The position numbers were made by a program, and so were the translations under genes. 64,000 nucleotides of DNA from Undaria pinnatifida (Eukaryota; Sar; Phaeophyceae; Laminariales; Alariaceae): NCBI GenBank assembly GCA_012845835.1, contig JABAKD010000016.1, forward strand, positions 6,727,919 to 6,791,918, in the 5' to 3' direction. This document shows, piece after piece, positions 30,771 through 42,644 of the stretch. Numbering within the stretch: the first letter of the stretch is position 1; each line of letters starts with the position of its first letter. The notes below the pieces were generated by a model that saw nothing but the letters and a program-made list of their open reading frames with translations, had not been told where the DNA came from and made no database searches.

Positions 30771-33700
30771 GTACGGCCGGGTTTTCCCGTGTGTGGAGGC
30801 TTGCCACGGTAGGGGCTTGCTACGGTAGGAGTTGCACTTTTAAGATGAAACCTTTCTCACTAACGGAGCTCCTCAACTCTGTTGTTGTTGTTGTTATTAC
30901 TAATTCCAAGTAGTCTGTTTCCAAAATCGTGCGTGCAAGCAAATGTAACGAGGTCCATTAACGCCTGCCGTGTCACTTTTTTGTCTTGCAGACTAAGCCA
31001 GAAGAAGTGCAGGGCTACGAGTACGCCCTCGCTCAGGTACCCTTTAATGGAGAAGGGGGGCAAAGTTGGAGCACAGCTGAAGACAATACCAACACCTCTG
31101 TGGTTTCACCAGGTTCAGGAATAACGAGGGACCGCAACAACGATTGCTTTACGGGAAACGGCAGAAAACATGATCACCATAGCAATTGCGCTACGGTGGA
31201 AGAACATTCACACACGCGATGCCAAACTTCGATCGTCAAACGCAACTGTTTATCTAGAAGCTGCGACGAACAGGGTGAGGCGTATGTCCCCGGTGACGCA
31301 TCCATATATGTCTCCGATGGCACATCAATTTATGTCCCCGGTGGCGTATCAATGCCCGGCACTGTCTATAGCCCGGCGCTGCACACGCAAGCGACAGCCC
31401 ACGAAAATGCGGAAATAAGTCGTTCGGTAGTTGGAACGCCTCTCTTTGGATGGACAGCCGACAAAGAGACGAACAAAAATCCTTCGGCGGTTGGAATGCC
31501 CTCCCTTGGAGAGAACCTTGTCGGACGAGCTCTTGAGGGAGGTGGAGAGATAGCGAACGTCAACCTTTCAGAGAGTGATCATCGCAGCGACCACACCTCG
31601 GCGTCCTCACAACTGGTTCGAACTGCGCAAGCACCTCCTTTCCAAGGTCCTGCTCTTGCCAATCTCGAGATCGGTGGAAACACGCAGGTACTGTTGCGTG
31701 ACAACCTCAGGACCGATGGAACCATGCAGGGGCTGCTGTCGCATGACGCATTTGCTGCCGGAAGCTTGCCTGAATCGTTGTTGCCGAGCGAGAATAAACT
31801 GTGCCCGATACCGGCGCCTCCTGTCAAGGGTAGTAGCGCGTGGACGGTAGTTGTTGCGGCCAGACCGATTTCTGCCCCAGGCGAAGCGTCGCCAGAAAAC
31901 CGCAATGGAAGAGATCAAACCTGCCGTCGGGAGGAACCGTTTCGCCGAACGAGCTGTGATGATCGGCACGTACTAGTAGTCGGTACGCACCGGCCCTCAT
32001 GTTTGGCAGATGCAGCCGATTCTTATGCTCCGGAGGAAACAGTTGGGGACGTTCCTCGTCTTCCTGCTGGCGGAGAGGACGGCGAAACAGCTAAAGTCGA
32101 GACAAAAGAGTGGCAACATCATCATGCCATGGAGGGCAGCGCCATGCCAAATAAGCCGTCTAACGCGATGGTAGACAGTGCGCTCTCTTTGCCAAGTATG
32201 TCGTTGAATGAGGTGGAGGACAGCGCACCCTCCATGCCCAGCATATCGAACAAGAGCAGAAGCGACGCCAGCACAAGCGCAGGGCGTTGCCGAGCAATTG
32301 TTCCCTGGGCACCACCCTTCGCTGCTGAAGACAGCGGTAGCTTGGACACAGCGATGTACGGCGTGTTGCCGAGGCCTTTGAGAAACAGCGAGGGTAAGTG
32401 CCAACCGATGGTGAGATCTTCGGTTAGTCGCTCAGCGCTGACGCCTACCCAAAACAGAAGAAGTCGCGGTGAGTTTGAAACAAACAACTTGCAGGTGGCG
32501 GTACGTACCCCGCAAGGGTGCAAAAACTCGCGAAATATCTCCGTTGCAGGTAGAACCTTCCCTGGGGCGATTTATCCTACTGAGGATGCGACGCTTCTGC
32601 CCTCCACTCAACCTCGAAATAACCAAAACGTTGTCTATCAACGGGGGGGGGAATGGATGTCGATAGGGGAAGCGGATACGAACATTTTGGACGGAGTTTT
32701 ATCTACAACACCTCTGGTTGCGATGCGGCCGGAGATGACTCGACCGCTGCAAACGATCGCTCGTCAATGCGACGATGGCTCGTTGGTCCGCGCGCCGGTA
32801 CTTCGATGCGGCGCTGAGCCATCATGTGAACCCGCGGCGCCCTGTATTGTGGGAACTACCGACCGACCTACCCCAACTCACGGGTTTCCGGCATGCCCAC
32901 TTGCTTTGACCACAGGGGGTACGGTTTACCCCGGTCGGGCGAGGGACAAGCCGTTGACAGCTGGTGTTTCGGGGGGAAGCACGTTGTCCCCTGACCGAAC
33001 GTTGGCAGTTGTTTCAAGGGAGGGTACCCAAGGGAACGCGGAAGGAGAGGGGTTTGTGCACCCACCAAAACCTTGGCGCGACGATGGCGGAAGGGATCAT
33101 GCGCTGGCGAGCGAAATTGCCGCCGCGTCGGTGAAGTATTACTATGAAACGGGGGCTGTTGAACCACCGAATCAGACGAGGCAGCTTGAACCGAGTCGGC
33201 ACGCCAGCGAAAAAGCCTTGGGTCAGACTAGGCGCCAAGAAAGCAAAGAGTTGGCGGACTCTGAAAACGTTGTGAAACAGGTAAAAGAGCACAGAAGGGG
33301 AGGAGCTGCCACAGCGTCCACGCTGAAGAGCGAGCCTCTGCCGCAAAACTTGACTAGCTCTGGTGCGGATGACGACGATGTACATAGATCTCGAAGCGAA
33401 ACGTCCTCCGACGTGTTGAGTGTGTCCTTTGACGAGAAATTCGCTGAGACTCGCCGACAGAAAAGCGGCGATGAAACGCTCTCAACGGAAGATCACGGGC
33501 AACACGAAAGCGAGACGGTGGTGTTCTTCGCAGGGGGAGGGGGGGGGGAGTATTCCTTGCAAACGACGCCGAGAGCCAGCGGCAAGGGGGTGCATGTTTC
33601 AGTTTCTCAAGGTGAAACACGGTGTTCGAGCCCGTCCTCGACAGCGAAACCCTCGGCAACCACGGATAAAAAAGATCGTGGTTTTTCAGCTACGGATATG

Positions 33701-36700
33701 GAACGTGGTATATCAACTACGGATAATGGACGTGATACATCAATTACGGATAGCGAATGTGGTACCGGTATATCAACTACGAGTAAAGAATGTGGCATTT
33801 CAACGTCGCGACTGATCTGTGTGTCACCGCCCACTCTGCTTGGATCACTACAGCTCGTCGGCGGGGATGAGCCAGTGGTAATAGACATGGAGGACAGCAT
33901 AGATCTAGCGCAGGTGACGCCTGCGACGGTATCAGTCAAATGCACCCCGACGCTCTCAGTGATGGGAGAGCGGGCTGACCCACCAGCACCGCCAACCCAA
34001 TATTTATTCTCTCCCGCTCTGCGACCACCGCGGCCATCGTCGCCAACACAATCGGCACTCTTCCACCCTCTACCACCACCGCCCCCGCCACCGCCAGGGC
34101 TTGGGCAGCTCGAGAAAGACGCTGCACCCACCGCCGGTCCTCACGCTAGCGTCGGGTCAAGAACAAGCTCGTCTGGGAGCATGTCAAACTCATGTGGCAA
34201 CGTTTACTCCGGCACCGACTTCGATGAAGACGATGACCATGTTCGCCCACCTCGGTCGCTAAGCTATCGGCGACGGCGGCCACGGTTGGAGATATTGCGG
34301 CAATTGCCTACTGGTGAGGATGGGCAAAGGGGTGTTGGGCTTGAAGGCGTCGGGGAGCAATCGTTTACTGGTGCGCAGAGATATAATGAAAGTGAAAACA
34401 TCGGGCAACAGTTGCCTGCCGGTGGGCCGAGAGACATTGGACGTGAACACAGCGGGCAGGAATGTGCAGAGCAGTCAAATCGAAGGTGAGTTCTTTCGGA
34501 AGCTTTTCGTTGAAGGTCGAACTAGCTCCTGTGTGTCGTATCAAAGACGTCCTGTGGCGCTCCAAGATTGGTCATTATCATATCGAACGAATCCTCGTGT
34601 CGTTTCTCAGTGGTACGTAGCGCGATCGCTGACAGTAAAATGCATTGAAGGCCACCACTCCCGGCCAACCCCTTCGACCCCGCCAAAACGAAGTTGAGTA
34701 CTAGGCATTGAGTGCGATTCTCAATGTATCGCTACATACAGTCGTAATTGATATGCCCGATAATTGTGTTGAGAAGGGCAACATTTTTTTTTGTACGAGA
34801 TGGTTAGAGACAAAACACTTCTGAGCCATGTCCGCGAGTACTGTAGCTTCGTTCGTTTTGCTTCATTTCTGTCCATCCCATCGTTTTTTTTCAAGCTCTT
34901 TACGCCAGCCCCATCTCGTTTAGCCACTTAGATACGGGGTTGCATACTTAGATCCGGGGTTTACATACCAGGCACTCGCTATAAAATACTCCGAGGAGCG
35001 CATGTCAGCCCTGACACTTCCTAACATTTGCCAGCTCTCGCTATGCGATCCCGTGTGTGTACAGGGCATCCAGCTCCATCACTTCTCCCCCACTGCCAGC
35101 TCAAAGTGTACATACAGCATCGGTGGGATTGGTGCCGGCTGCGTCGCCCGGGAGAATGGCGAACGTCCCGAGCAAAAATCGTCCTGTATCCCAAGCCGGT
35201 TGCCAGCAGCAGCAGGAGGCAGACCCACCGATGAACTGCGCTCTTGAAAGTGTAAATCGTTTTGAAACAAGGGGTTTCCCCGAGAAGAAAAAATGCACCG
35301 AGAAAAAAAAACGGAGGTTTTGCCGCAAACGATACCCTCCGCCGCCCGGCCCGCCGCCGTCGCCGTCGCCGGATTCTCCGCGTGTGTCTCCTCCGCGGGT
35401 ACGGTGGGAGCTACCTGTGGGAAAACGGGCGGTAGCGACGAGGGACGGCGGCGGCAGCTGCAATGCTTCCCGAGAGCATGTCGTAAATCTGGTGGGTGAT
35501 TTTTTGGTGGAGGGCTTTGCTTTGAGGGATTCGTTGAAAATGTTCTCATAGGGTTAGGGTCAGTTTGGTGGGTCTAGCTTTGAGGAATTCGTTCAAAATT
35601 CCTTTATCAGCACAGTGGTCGTTTATGTTATTTTCAAGAGCTACAAAGAAAGAGAAAATAATGGCATAGAAGGGTCCTTACGTACTGTAGTTTATTATGT
35701 AGACGTTAAAGTAGTTCATGCGTGCGATACTCGCTCAGTGCATTGACGCAATTATCCTGCCCATGTACTCCAAATGGTACTGCACTTGCCGGCTCTTACC
35801 TGGTAGATCCAACCAACTTCCTTTGTATTGCCGCAATAAAGACTCAAAGATAACTCGTTCCCTTCATACCATCCTCCCCTACACATATCATTGCACCCCC
35901 CCCCCCCCCGGCATTTTCTCCTCCTGTACATGGCAACCCCCCCCCCCTCTCGTGCCCTTCTCCTGCACATGCAACTCCCACACCTAGAACCTTCCCCCTT
36001 AACGTCGTAAACTCGCATTCTTACGCTGTTTGTTACTTGGATTGTTCTCTCGTCAGGGTTCCCACGACCTTGTGGACGAAAAACCCGTCGACGGTGACGG
36101 CTGCAGCCAAGAAAGTGGACAACTTCGTCCAACGACAGGAGCACACCAAACAGACCCAGCGGCGGTGTCCGAAGCCGAACAAGTCGAAGTAGTATTTTTA
36201 CCCCCGTCCACCCCCCCGCCTCCACACGCACGGCGGCGGGCGAAACGCTCACCGCTACCGACTCCACCCAGCCCCGCCCACGTCATCACCGAAATACAAC
36301 CTGATACGCCAACATCAACAACACGCGGCGCGGGCAGTAGCACCAGAGAAACATCGACACCCGGCGAGGGAGAACTACTGGCTGCGCGCGCGCCGTCGAG
36401 TCAACGATCAACCCACCGGACTTGCAGTAGCATGGACGGCGTTGATGATTCTGGGTCGGCAAGCGAGCGCCTTGCTCCACGGAAAAACACCGCCGCGGGT
36501 GTACACACACGCGAAGCTGGTAGCCACTTACACGAGGGCAGAGAGCTTGTGCCAAGTCTGAGTCGAACCTGCGCCGTCGCGGCACCAAGCGCGCGCGAAG
36601 ATAGCAGCTACACAACACGCGAAAACAACGGGGATTTATTAGGTCTGGGGTATGGTGATAGCCAACAGGGGTCGGAAATTAAACCGGCTGCGGGAGGAGG

Positions 36701-38588
36701 TGGTTGGAGCAGCAGCTATGACGGATCCGCGGCCAAACGACGTGCACATGGTATTTGTGTCAGGGTTGCGGCCCTGGAGGATTTGTTGGACCGGGTCGAA
36801 AAGGAGGCCCTTGCAGGAACGCTTGGAATGGGCACTACATCGAGCGGTGTCGACGGTGTGGGTGATGGGGCCGAGCACGGTTCGGCTGGGGTTGATATCG
36901 ATTTGAAGAGCGCTCGAGAGGGCGAAGAGGGCATACGTGACGTCACGACTGCTGCTGCGAATTCAGTGGGTGCAGTGAGCATACGTGGCGTCACGGACAC
37001 TGCTCCAAGACCAAAACCAGGTGCGCAAGAGCGAGGTGGGGTCTCAGGCATAGCTATGTATATGTTCGGACGTGTTTCGGGATGATCATGGCTTCGGGTC
37101 TGGAATGCCGCTGAGTACGCAAACCTGCGTCTGTAGAACTTCGCACAGTCTCCGTACCCCCTACGGACGAAGGCTACGGTTTTCGGTTGAGAGAGCACTT
37201 TCCGTGCCTTTTTTTTTTCAGCGGCTTTAATGGGTCACTCGCTCGAGTGGCTACCCTATGTCACTGAGAGTTCAAAACGTTTGTGCTTTTGAGTATTTTC
37301 GAGAAATACGCTTGCAACCATGCATTTTTTTTTTTAATATTATAAATGCAACGTCAGCTGCGATTTTGACAAACTTACAGTAGGGTCGATTTTTTTGTAC
37401 GCTGCTCGGAATGATTATGGGGTATACAAGTATGTATGGTAGAATGACGCGTGCTAGGATAGAGGCAGCGTTTTTATTTTTTTTTCTGAGTGACGGAGGT
37501 GTTTATCTGACCCATCATCGCCCGACTTCATATTTTTCTAGTTCTTTTAACTTTGCTGTAATATCTAGGCCATGGGATTGTTGATCGAGGATATGATAAA
37601 TAGCACTCACAGTTTTCTCCACACATCGGTTGATGGGAGAGGAAAAGACATCCTCAAGCGAGGTTATGAGCCTCAGAAAGAAAATGGTGTACCTCTACGG
37701 TACTGTTAGTGCTATTAGTACCATGGCCTTGATATCGATATGCCTAAACCAGCGAAGTCCCCCTGTAACCATCTCGTACAGCCCAAAGCACCCGTTCGAT
37801 ACACGTCTGTCTTTTCCCCATCACCCACCACCTACTCAAACGATGCAGGAGGAGGAGGGACCATCCAAGCGAATAACCCATGCACCGAGGTCGCGGCGGT
37901 AGGTGGTAGCGACTCTACTGACGATACTTTTCGAGCTGTATCCGCTATACGCGATGAGCTATCGTCCCACCGCCTTTTGTCGGAAGGCACCACTCGAGGT
38001 CACCAGAAAACGCCAGATGCAGCTAGGAAACCCAGTACAGCCACCGAGACTGAGATGGAATCACGAAGCGAACAGCAGATAGAGTTCCACGGCGACACAG
38101 CAATTTTGCCCATGGCATTGGCTGTGGCCAGTCAGCTGGCCGCGCCAGGGCGACGAGCGCTTCAAGGGGTAACCTTAGTTCCTAGCAACAGTGAATATGC
38201 TGTGAATAAAAGCTTAGTGCAGGGGGAGACTGAAAACGCTGCGGATTTACCCTTAGTTCGCGATGGCAATGAAAACGCTGTGGACAGAAATTTAGGTCGT
38301 GGTGACAGTGCAACTGCTGTGGATAGAATATTGCGTCGTGATGACAGTGAACGTGCCGTGGATATAATCTTACGTCGTGGTGACAGTGAACGTGCTGTGG
38401 GTAGAGCCTTAGATAGTGATGGGAACAACAGTGAAAATGTGGCTGACAGTTTCTACTTCAACCTTGGGAGGAGTATGGTACAGGACAGCTTCGGGTCTGA
38501 GCGGACCGTGGACACTGCGAGTACCGCAAATCGTAGCTCGTTCGGTTGGGATGCTGGCGGGTTGTTAGGAAGTATCACCGGTCTATGA
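29955..38588 (+). CDS. CAP-Gly domain protein with very long low-complexity tail (five visible exons)
   Basis: Exons 29955-30770, 30992-34485, 35065-35491, 36057-37020 and 37753-38588. Phases 0, 2, 0, 1 chain without a stop, giving 2178 residues plus TGA. Known: CAP-Gly domains bind the C-terminal EEY/F tails of alpha-tubulin and of EB and CLIP proteins. Seen: the first visible exon opens NNGSLDGRRYF and continues GLFVR, the second half of the CAP-Gly consensus, cut exactly at the GKNDG motif, with N for D. The other roughly 2140 residues are Ser/Thr/Gly/Glu-rich, with internal repeats, a poly-Pro run and a basic cluster. They hold no second recognisable domain. Inferred role: a microtubule plus-end or cortical scaffold. 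The N-terminal exon(s) are not found. The exon 3 link rests on phase agreement and composition. Confidence 0.85.
30819..30882 (+). mobile_element. F1 left-end fragment in an intron of the CAP-Gly gene
   Basis: GCTACGGTAGGAGTTGCAC, then CTAACGGAGCTCCTCAAC, as in the F1 left half. It is confined to the 220-bp intron 30771-30991. Confidence 0.5.
30992..34485 (+). CDS. CAP-Gly gene, exon 2 (giant exon, 1164 codons)
   Basis: The acceptor TTTTTGTCTTGCAG has a good pyrimidine tract and the donor is CGAAG|GTGAGT. Internal repeats are seen near 31285-31350 (IYVSDGTSIYVPGGVS), 32140-32240 (SLPSMSLNEVEDSAPSMPS) and 33680-33800 (GISTTD-like units of about 11 residues, four to five times). A PPPPPPPPG stretch lies near 34075-34100, followed by a Ser-rich then Arg-rich segment. 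An exon of 3.5 kb is unusual beside the 0.1-1-kb exons elsewhere here. Antisense frames are shadows. Confidence 0.85.
35065..35491 (+). CDS. CAP-Gly gene, exon 3
   Basis: The acceptor GTGTGTGTACAG (ending 35064) takes the one base needed to complete the split codon, and the donor AATCTG|GTGGGT (35491) leaves phase 0, matching exon 4. It encodes QQQQEADPPM, a basic block (EKKKCTEKKKRRFCRKR) that could be a nuclear or microtubule-contact segment, and a Pro-rich stretch (PPPPGPPPSPSPDSP). The frame continues past the donor to 35551, so an alternative end exists. Confidence 0.65.
36057..37020 (+). CDS. CAP-Gly gene, exon 4
   Basis: Acceptor TTCTCTCGTCAG. Pro-rich start (LPPSTPPPPHARRRAKRSPL), a Ser/Thr-rich middle, and one well-formed amphipathic helix (VAALEDLLDRVEKEALAGTL, near 36760-36820) that is the only clearly ordered piece of the tail. 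Donor CCAG|GTGCGC, phase 1. If unspliced the frame stops at 37083-37085, giving a shorter isoform. Confidence 0.75.
37451..37705 (+). mobile_element. F1 element inside the last intron of the CAP-Gly gene
   Basis: Left end GTGCTAGGATAGAGGCAGCG, right end GTGTACCTCTACGGTACTG, core CTAGGCCATGGGATTG. It lies wholly between the donor at 37021 and the acceptor at 37752, about 45 bp upstream of that acceptor. Confidence 0.7.
37753..38588 (+). CDS. CAP-Gly gene, terminal exon 5
   Basis: The acceptor CCTAAACCAG (ending 37752) supplies the two bases needed after the phase-1 donor; the acceptor at 37781 would not fit. About 278 codons to TGA. Residues encoded at 38180-38440 form five to six diverged 15-17-residue repeats of the type GDSERAVDIILRR, alternating acidic and basic. 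A TGTAA word, a polyadenylation signal in some algae, lies at about 38608. Confidence 0.8.
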
Positions 38589-38636
38589 ATGTTGTATTGC
38601 TATTCTATTGTAAAGCCGAGCTCGAGAGAGAAGAAG

Positions 38637-38733
38637 GAATTGGGTAACCATACCCCCTTATTTTTTTTGTGAGTTGGATAGCCATACCCCCTTAGTTTTT
38701 GTAATTGGGTAACCATACCCCCTCCATTTTTTT
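38637..38733 (+). repeat. About 32-bp tandem repeat, three units
   Basis: AATTGGGTAACCATACCCCC recurs with variants at 38637, 38672 and 38701, each followed by TTA and a T-run. Confidence 0.85.
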
Positions 38734-38739
38734 AGAAGA

Positions 38740-40190
38740 ATAAAGCCAGAAGCATTTGCGAGCAGTTCGTGCACGAATCCATGAAGCCTTTTCCAGGGGC
38801 ATGCCGTCTCAGCGGGGCTGTGCGCTCCCCGGTGGAGCATGTGCTTACTTCGTGACATTTTGCCTGTTTTGACGCCTCTGCATCCTCTCACCAGATTTTG
38901 ACACTGCCAAGATCGAATAAAAACCTCGTTCACCATGGCTCAGAAACGTGGTTTATCGAGGCAAGTGTGTCAATAATCCGATGTCTTGTCGTTCACCTCG
39001 ATTATTTGGCGTGCGCACCAGTAACCTCTGCCGAGGATGCACACTCAAACATTCCACTCCTACGCCAACGGTACAGTTTCCTGCGCCCAAGACGTAAATC
39101 ACGGAGCAACCTCTTCCGCCCTCTCCGTACTTCCAGTGTAACGCCCCACCCGCCCCGCAGAGCACAGGCTCTTAGCCCTGGACACTGCAGCATTGCCCCC
39201 ATTCGATTATTTTTTTGTTCTGCATCCCAGTGGTCAGAGCGAGTGATAATTGCGTCGAACGTTAAGTGTTGTCAATGGTATCCCCGCCGAGATCCCCGCA
39301 AACGCTTACAACATAATATACTACCTGCGTACTGCTGAAGCTGCGTGCTACAAGTATGTTGCAAGGCGGCGCCTTTCCCGGTTGACTTACTTCGACACCT
39401 AATGCCCATGGGTACTAAAAAACGCCTATGGATTATGCGGCAACCATCTTCTGCTATACCCACCATATCGTTTAGAGCTTCATAATTTGTTTCAACCTGA
39501 TTCAAATGATCTTGTTTAAAAGCTGGCGATACTTCAAAACCAGAACACCCGTATAATCAGTGGTATCATATTGGTGACCGCCAACTTTTATGGTTAGACT
39601 GGCCTGCTTATCATGTGACTAAGTGGGTTAGTGGGTTAGTGGGTACTACTATAGAACCAACAATACGTTTTGATTCTTCTTTCCAGAAATGAATGTTGAT
39701 GAACGACCGACGTTGAAGGTCATGCCGCACCTTGCCGGATGGAAAAAAAACAATAATATAGTACCAGGTATTTATGTGTTACCCCTTTGTGACTCCGTTA
39801 ACCCCCCCAACTCGACCGCAAAGCACAGCCCTTTTTTACCCTTTTTTACCAATTCGCATAGCTCCCTGTTTGGCTGAAAAGGCCGGAGGTATATACTCCC
39901 TTTTGACCATTATATCCAACTTATTATTCGTGAACAACAACGAATTTGGCAGTAGAGCTTTTGACTTGGCCCATCTTCGTTGTTAGCCTCCTGTGAAAAA
40001 GTCGTGGTGCCAGGCAGGTGTGAGAGAAGGGACGCAGGGGTATCAGCTTCGCTTGGAGACAGCACCGGTTCTTCTTTGTAGATGTCTTATTATTGGCGTT
40101 GAGCTATGAGAAACTCGAGGAGACAGGAAAGGAGGAGTGATACCATGAGGGTGGGGTGAGGCTCAAAGAGTTCGCTTCCCCCCAGCATTG
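38740..40190. other. Stretch with only weak coding signals
   Basis: Competing frames cover 38660-39340 on both strands; one - frame reads HRGAHSPAETACPWKRLHGF. An AT-richer block at 39380-39600 has coding-like - strand text (NQVETNYEALNDMVGIAEDG) unlike the neighbouring codon use, possibly an inserted fragment. A mini-exon-like stretch follows TTCTTTCCAG at 39686 and ends TTGAAG|GTCATG. None can be assigned. Confidence 0.3.
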
Positions 40191-40199
40191 CAGCTGTGC

Positions 40200-42640
40200 T
40201 CTCGTCTGGACTTTAATCTATGGAACGTACACGGAACGTTCTCCTAGATGTTCTACATTCCTATGAGCGCTTGATGCGCTTACATCTATCTATCTTGTCC
40301 AAAGGAGGAACGTTCCATTACCGAGAACGCTCTTGTGGCATAAGCTAGCTAGATTCTACGGGTTATCTTCTCCACTAAGAATATTCCGTTTAAGAGAATA
40401 TTCTCGTGGCCAATAGACCATGACTCTGCGGGCTGTCTTACCGCATCTATTGCCAGCTATACTGACACTCTGCTACATTAGCCCACCCTGAAAACAGTCG
40501 TATATGCAGACCTCAAGACGGTCGAAGGGTGACGACAAAGTTCATCCTAAAAGACCGGGAAAGGGGGTCGAAGATGCGGCTATTCGAAACAAAGACATGA
40601 GGCTATAGATTCCCCCACACCTCGTAATGAGGCCCAAACGCTAAGGATAGGACCATTCACTAACAAAGCAGATCACTGAAAGAAATACCATAACAATATA
40701 GAGGAAGACAGAAAACCCAGAATGGGGCAACCGAAGTAGAGCGACCGAAGCTGGAAACGAAAAAGGAAACATGAAGACGAAGCAAAGGTAGCAAAGAAAT
40801 GCAGAAAGCAAAACGAAGACAGAAGACAAAGACAGCAACATATTACCGAAGCGATCTATGTGGGACCCAGGGAAGGGCGAACGGGGAGTCGCTCGCCGTA
40901 TAGGGTCGGTTACTCGAAAGCTCGCAAAGGGAACGTCACCCAAATTCGAAAGTTTGTATGACCGGGAGGCATTATGCGTAGCCGTGTGGCCGATGCCCGA
41001 AGAAAATGGAAAATAGCACGTAACAAAAGAACGCGGCTAAGTTGCCGTAAGGCTCGCTAAAACTAACGGACTGTTAGGACCACTTGGTCGAGCGAACAAC
41101 GTGGCGCCTTGGGAGGCCTGTTTGCGCTGGGAACAACACCGGCAAACGTAGCAAGGTAACTCAACCAACACGAACAGAAAATCAGGGTAGCCAAAGAGGT
41201 ACGCGAGTGGATCGACCTAATTCGTCCAACACAGAAAAAATGTCAGCGGCGCTGAGCGACGGAGTTAGCATGCCAAAAACGTCTACAGGGACCCGACTGA
41301 CGCGTCATAAAGCGTAGAATGGCAACGCAAGTTGTACACAAAGAAAAAACGGAAACGAAAACACACATAAAAGGGGAGAGCATAATTACCTCCGTGATTG
41401 GGAAGTTCACGGGAACCTGAGCACAATTCCAAGGGATCAACCGTGGCAGGAATATGATGACCGAGGATCCGGCGGCCTTGCGGGGCGGCAAAGGCTACCG
41501 GGACCCAAACACGAAAAAAACACGAAAAAAAAGAAAGAAAAAAAGGACGGCCGGTATTTCGGTGGTCTTGCGAGTCTGCAAGGCAACCGGGACCCTACTT
41601 GACAAAGTACGGAGAAAAACCGATCAAGCCTAGAGCTCGGCGATGCCGTCAGGGCAAGGCGGCACCGGCGGTGGTCGGGATACAACACAAAGGTCGAACG
41701 CCTAGGCGCAAAATCACCGAGTATCGGCGGAGGCATCGTGAAGTACAAACACAAATTAAAAGAAACAAGTCACCACGGTTCGGACGCCTGAACGAAACGA
41801 GACTAGTGGAGGCCGAGGTGGTAGAGAGAAAACAAAGAATAACATAACAACAAGAGGGGGAGGAATACCCACACACATCCTAGGTACGAGACGGTCCTGG
41901 ATAGGCATCACAGAGTGGGGCAAAGGAAGACCGAGTCGTCAGACGGGCGTACCCAAAATACTGCATAATGCTGACAATTATAAATACCGCTCCTATCACC
42001 ACGAGTTGTCAGCCGTCACGGTGTGGGGCAGGCGGAATCGATGGTGGTGAGAAAAAGAGACAAACGCTGGCATGAAAAACAAGCCAAAGCGGAGGCATTA
42101 CGAGGGACACCACTATGTTAAAACCAAATCCAGAACCTGATGACGGTTGGAAGGTAACCATGAGAAGACATTACGAAAAAACACTCGAGGTCGGAAGGAT
42201 GACCGCGATAAAATATCACTAAAGTTACTGCGGGTTGAAGGGCTGACTATGAAGAATCATTCCCGAAGCTACTGTAGGTTAAAGGACTAACCATGAGGTA
42301 GAACTCTCAAAACTGTTGTAGATTCAAGGCTGACCGTGAAAAACTAATGCCAAAACTGCTGTAAAATCACCAAAAACAAATTAACACCGCAAACTAACCT
42401 AGGGGGGGAATGGGAACAGTAGGGGCATCGCGGGAAGCATCAGAGTTCCGTAGCACCCCACGTGATAGGCTCCCATGCCCATGGCGTTGAAGGCACCATG
42501 ATCCGGAGACGGCGTTCTGGGCGGTAGGGTAGCGAGCTTGCTGGAGGTCGATCTTGATCGGACCGGGGTCGTCCAGGAACCTGATGATGTAGGAGCTACC
42601 CGGGAAAGGGCTCGGGGGGTTCCCTCCACCATTAATAACT
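40200..42640 (-). mobile_element. Possible LTR-retroelement relic, old and broken
   Basis: The block is purine-rich on + and gene-poor. At 42415-42630 the - strand keeps a compact coding-like segment (SSYIIRFLDDPGPIKIDL, then GSWCLQRH) of the style seen in retroelement polyproteins. The rest looks like decayed internal and leader sequence, with the repeated words GAACGTTC and GAATATTC near 40230-40410. No terminal repeats could be paired. It is not intact, the family is not settled, and the age appears old. The assignment is tentative. Confidence 0.28.
42120..42368 (+). repeat. Degenerate 55-60-bp tandem repeat, four to five units
   Basis: Units share AA-CTACTGTAGGTT-AAGG-CTGACCATGA with about 20 percent change between neighbours. 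They lie inside the purine-rich block. Confidence 0.7.
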
Positions 42641-42644
42641 CTTC

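Noticed and set aside
30047-34450. Many - strand frames of 60-170 codons opposite the CAP-Gly gene
   Set aside because: They are shadows of GC-rich exons. They overlap one another and share no splice borders.
37630-37902. Alternative + start (90 codons) before exon 5
   Set aside because: It lies in the F1 element and the intron, and its frame differs from the phase-matched exon 5.
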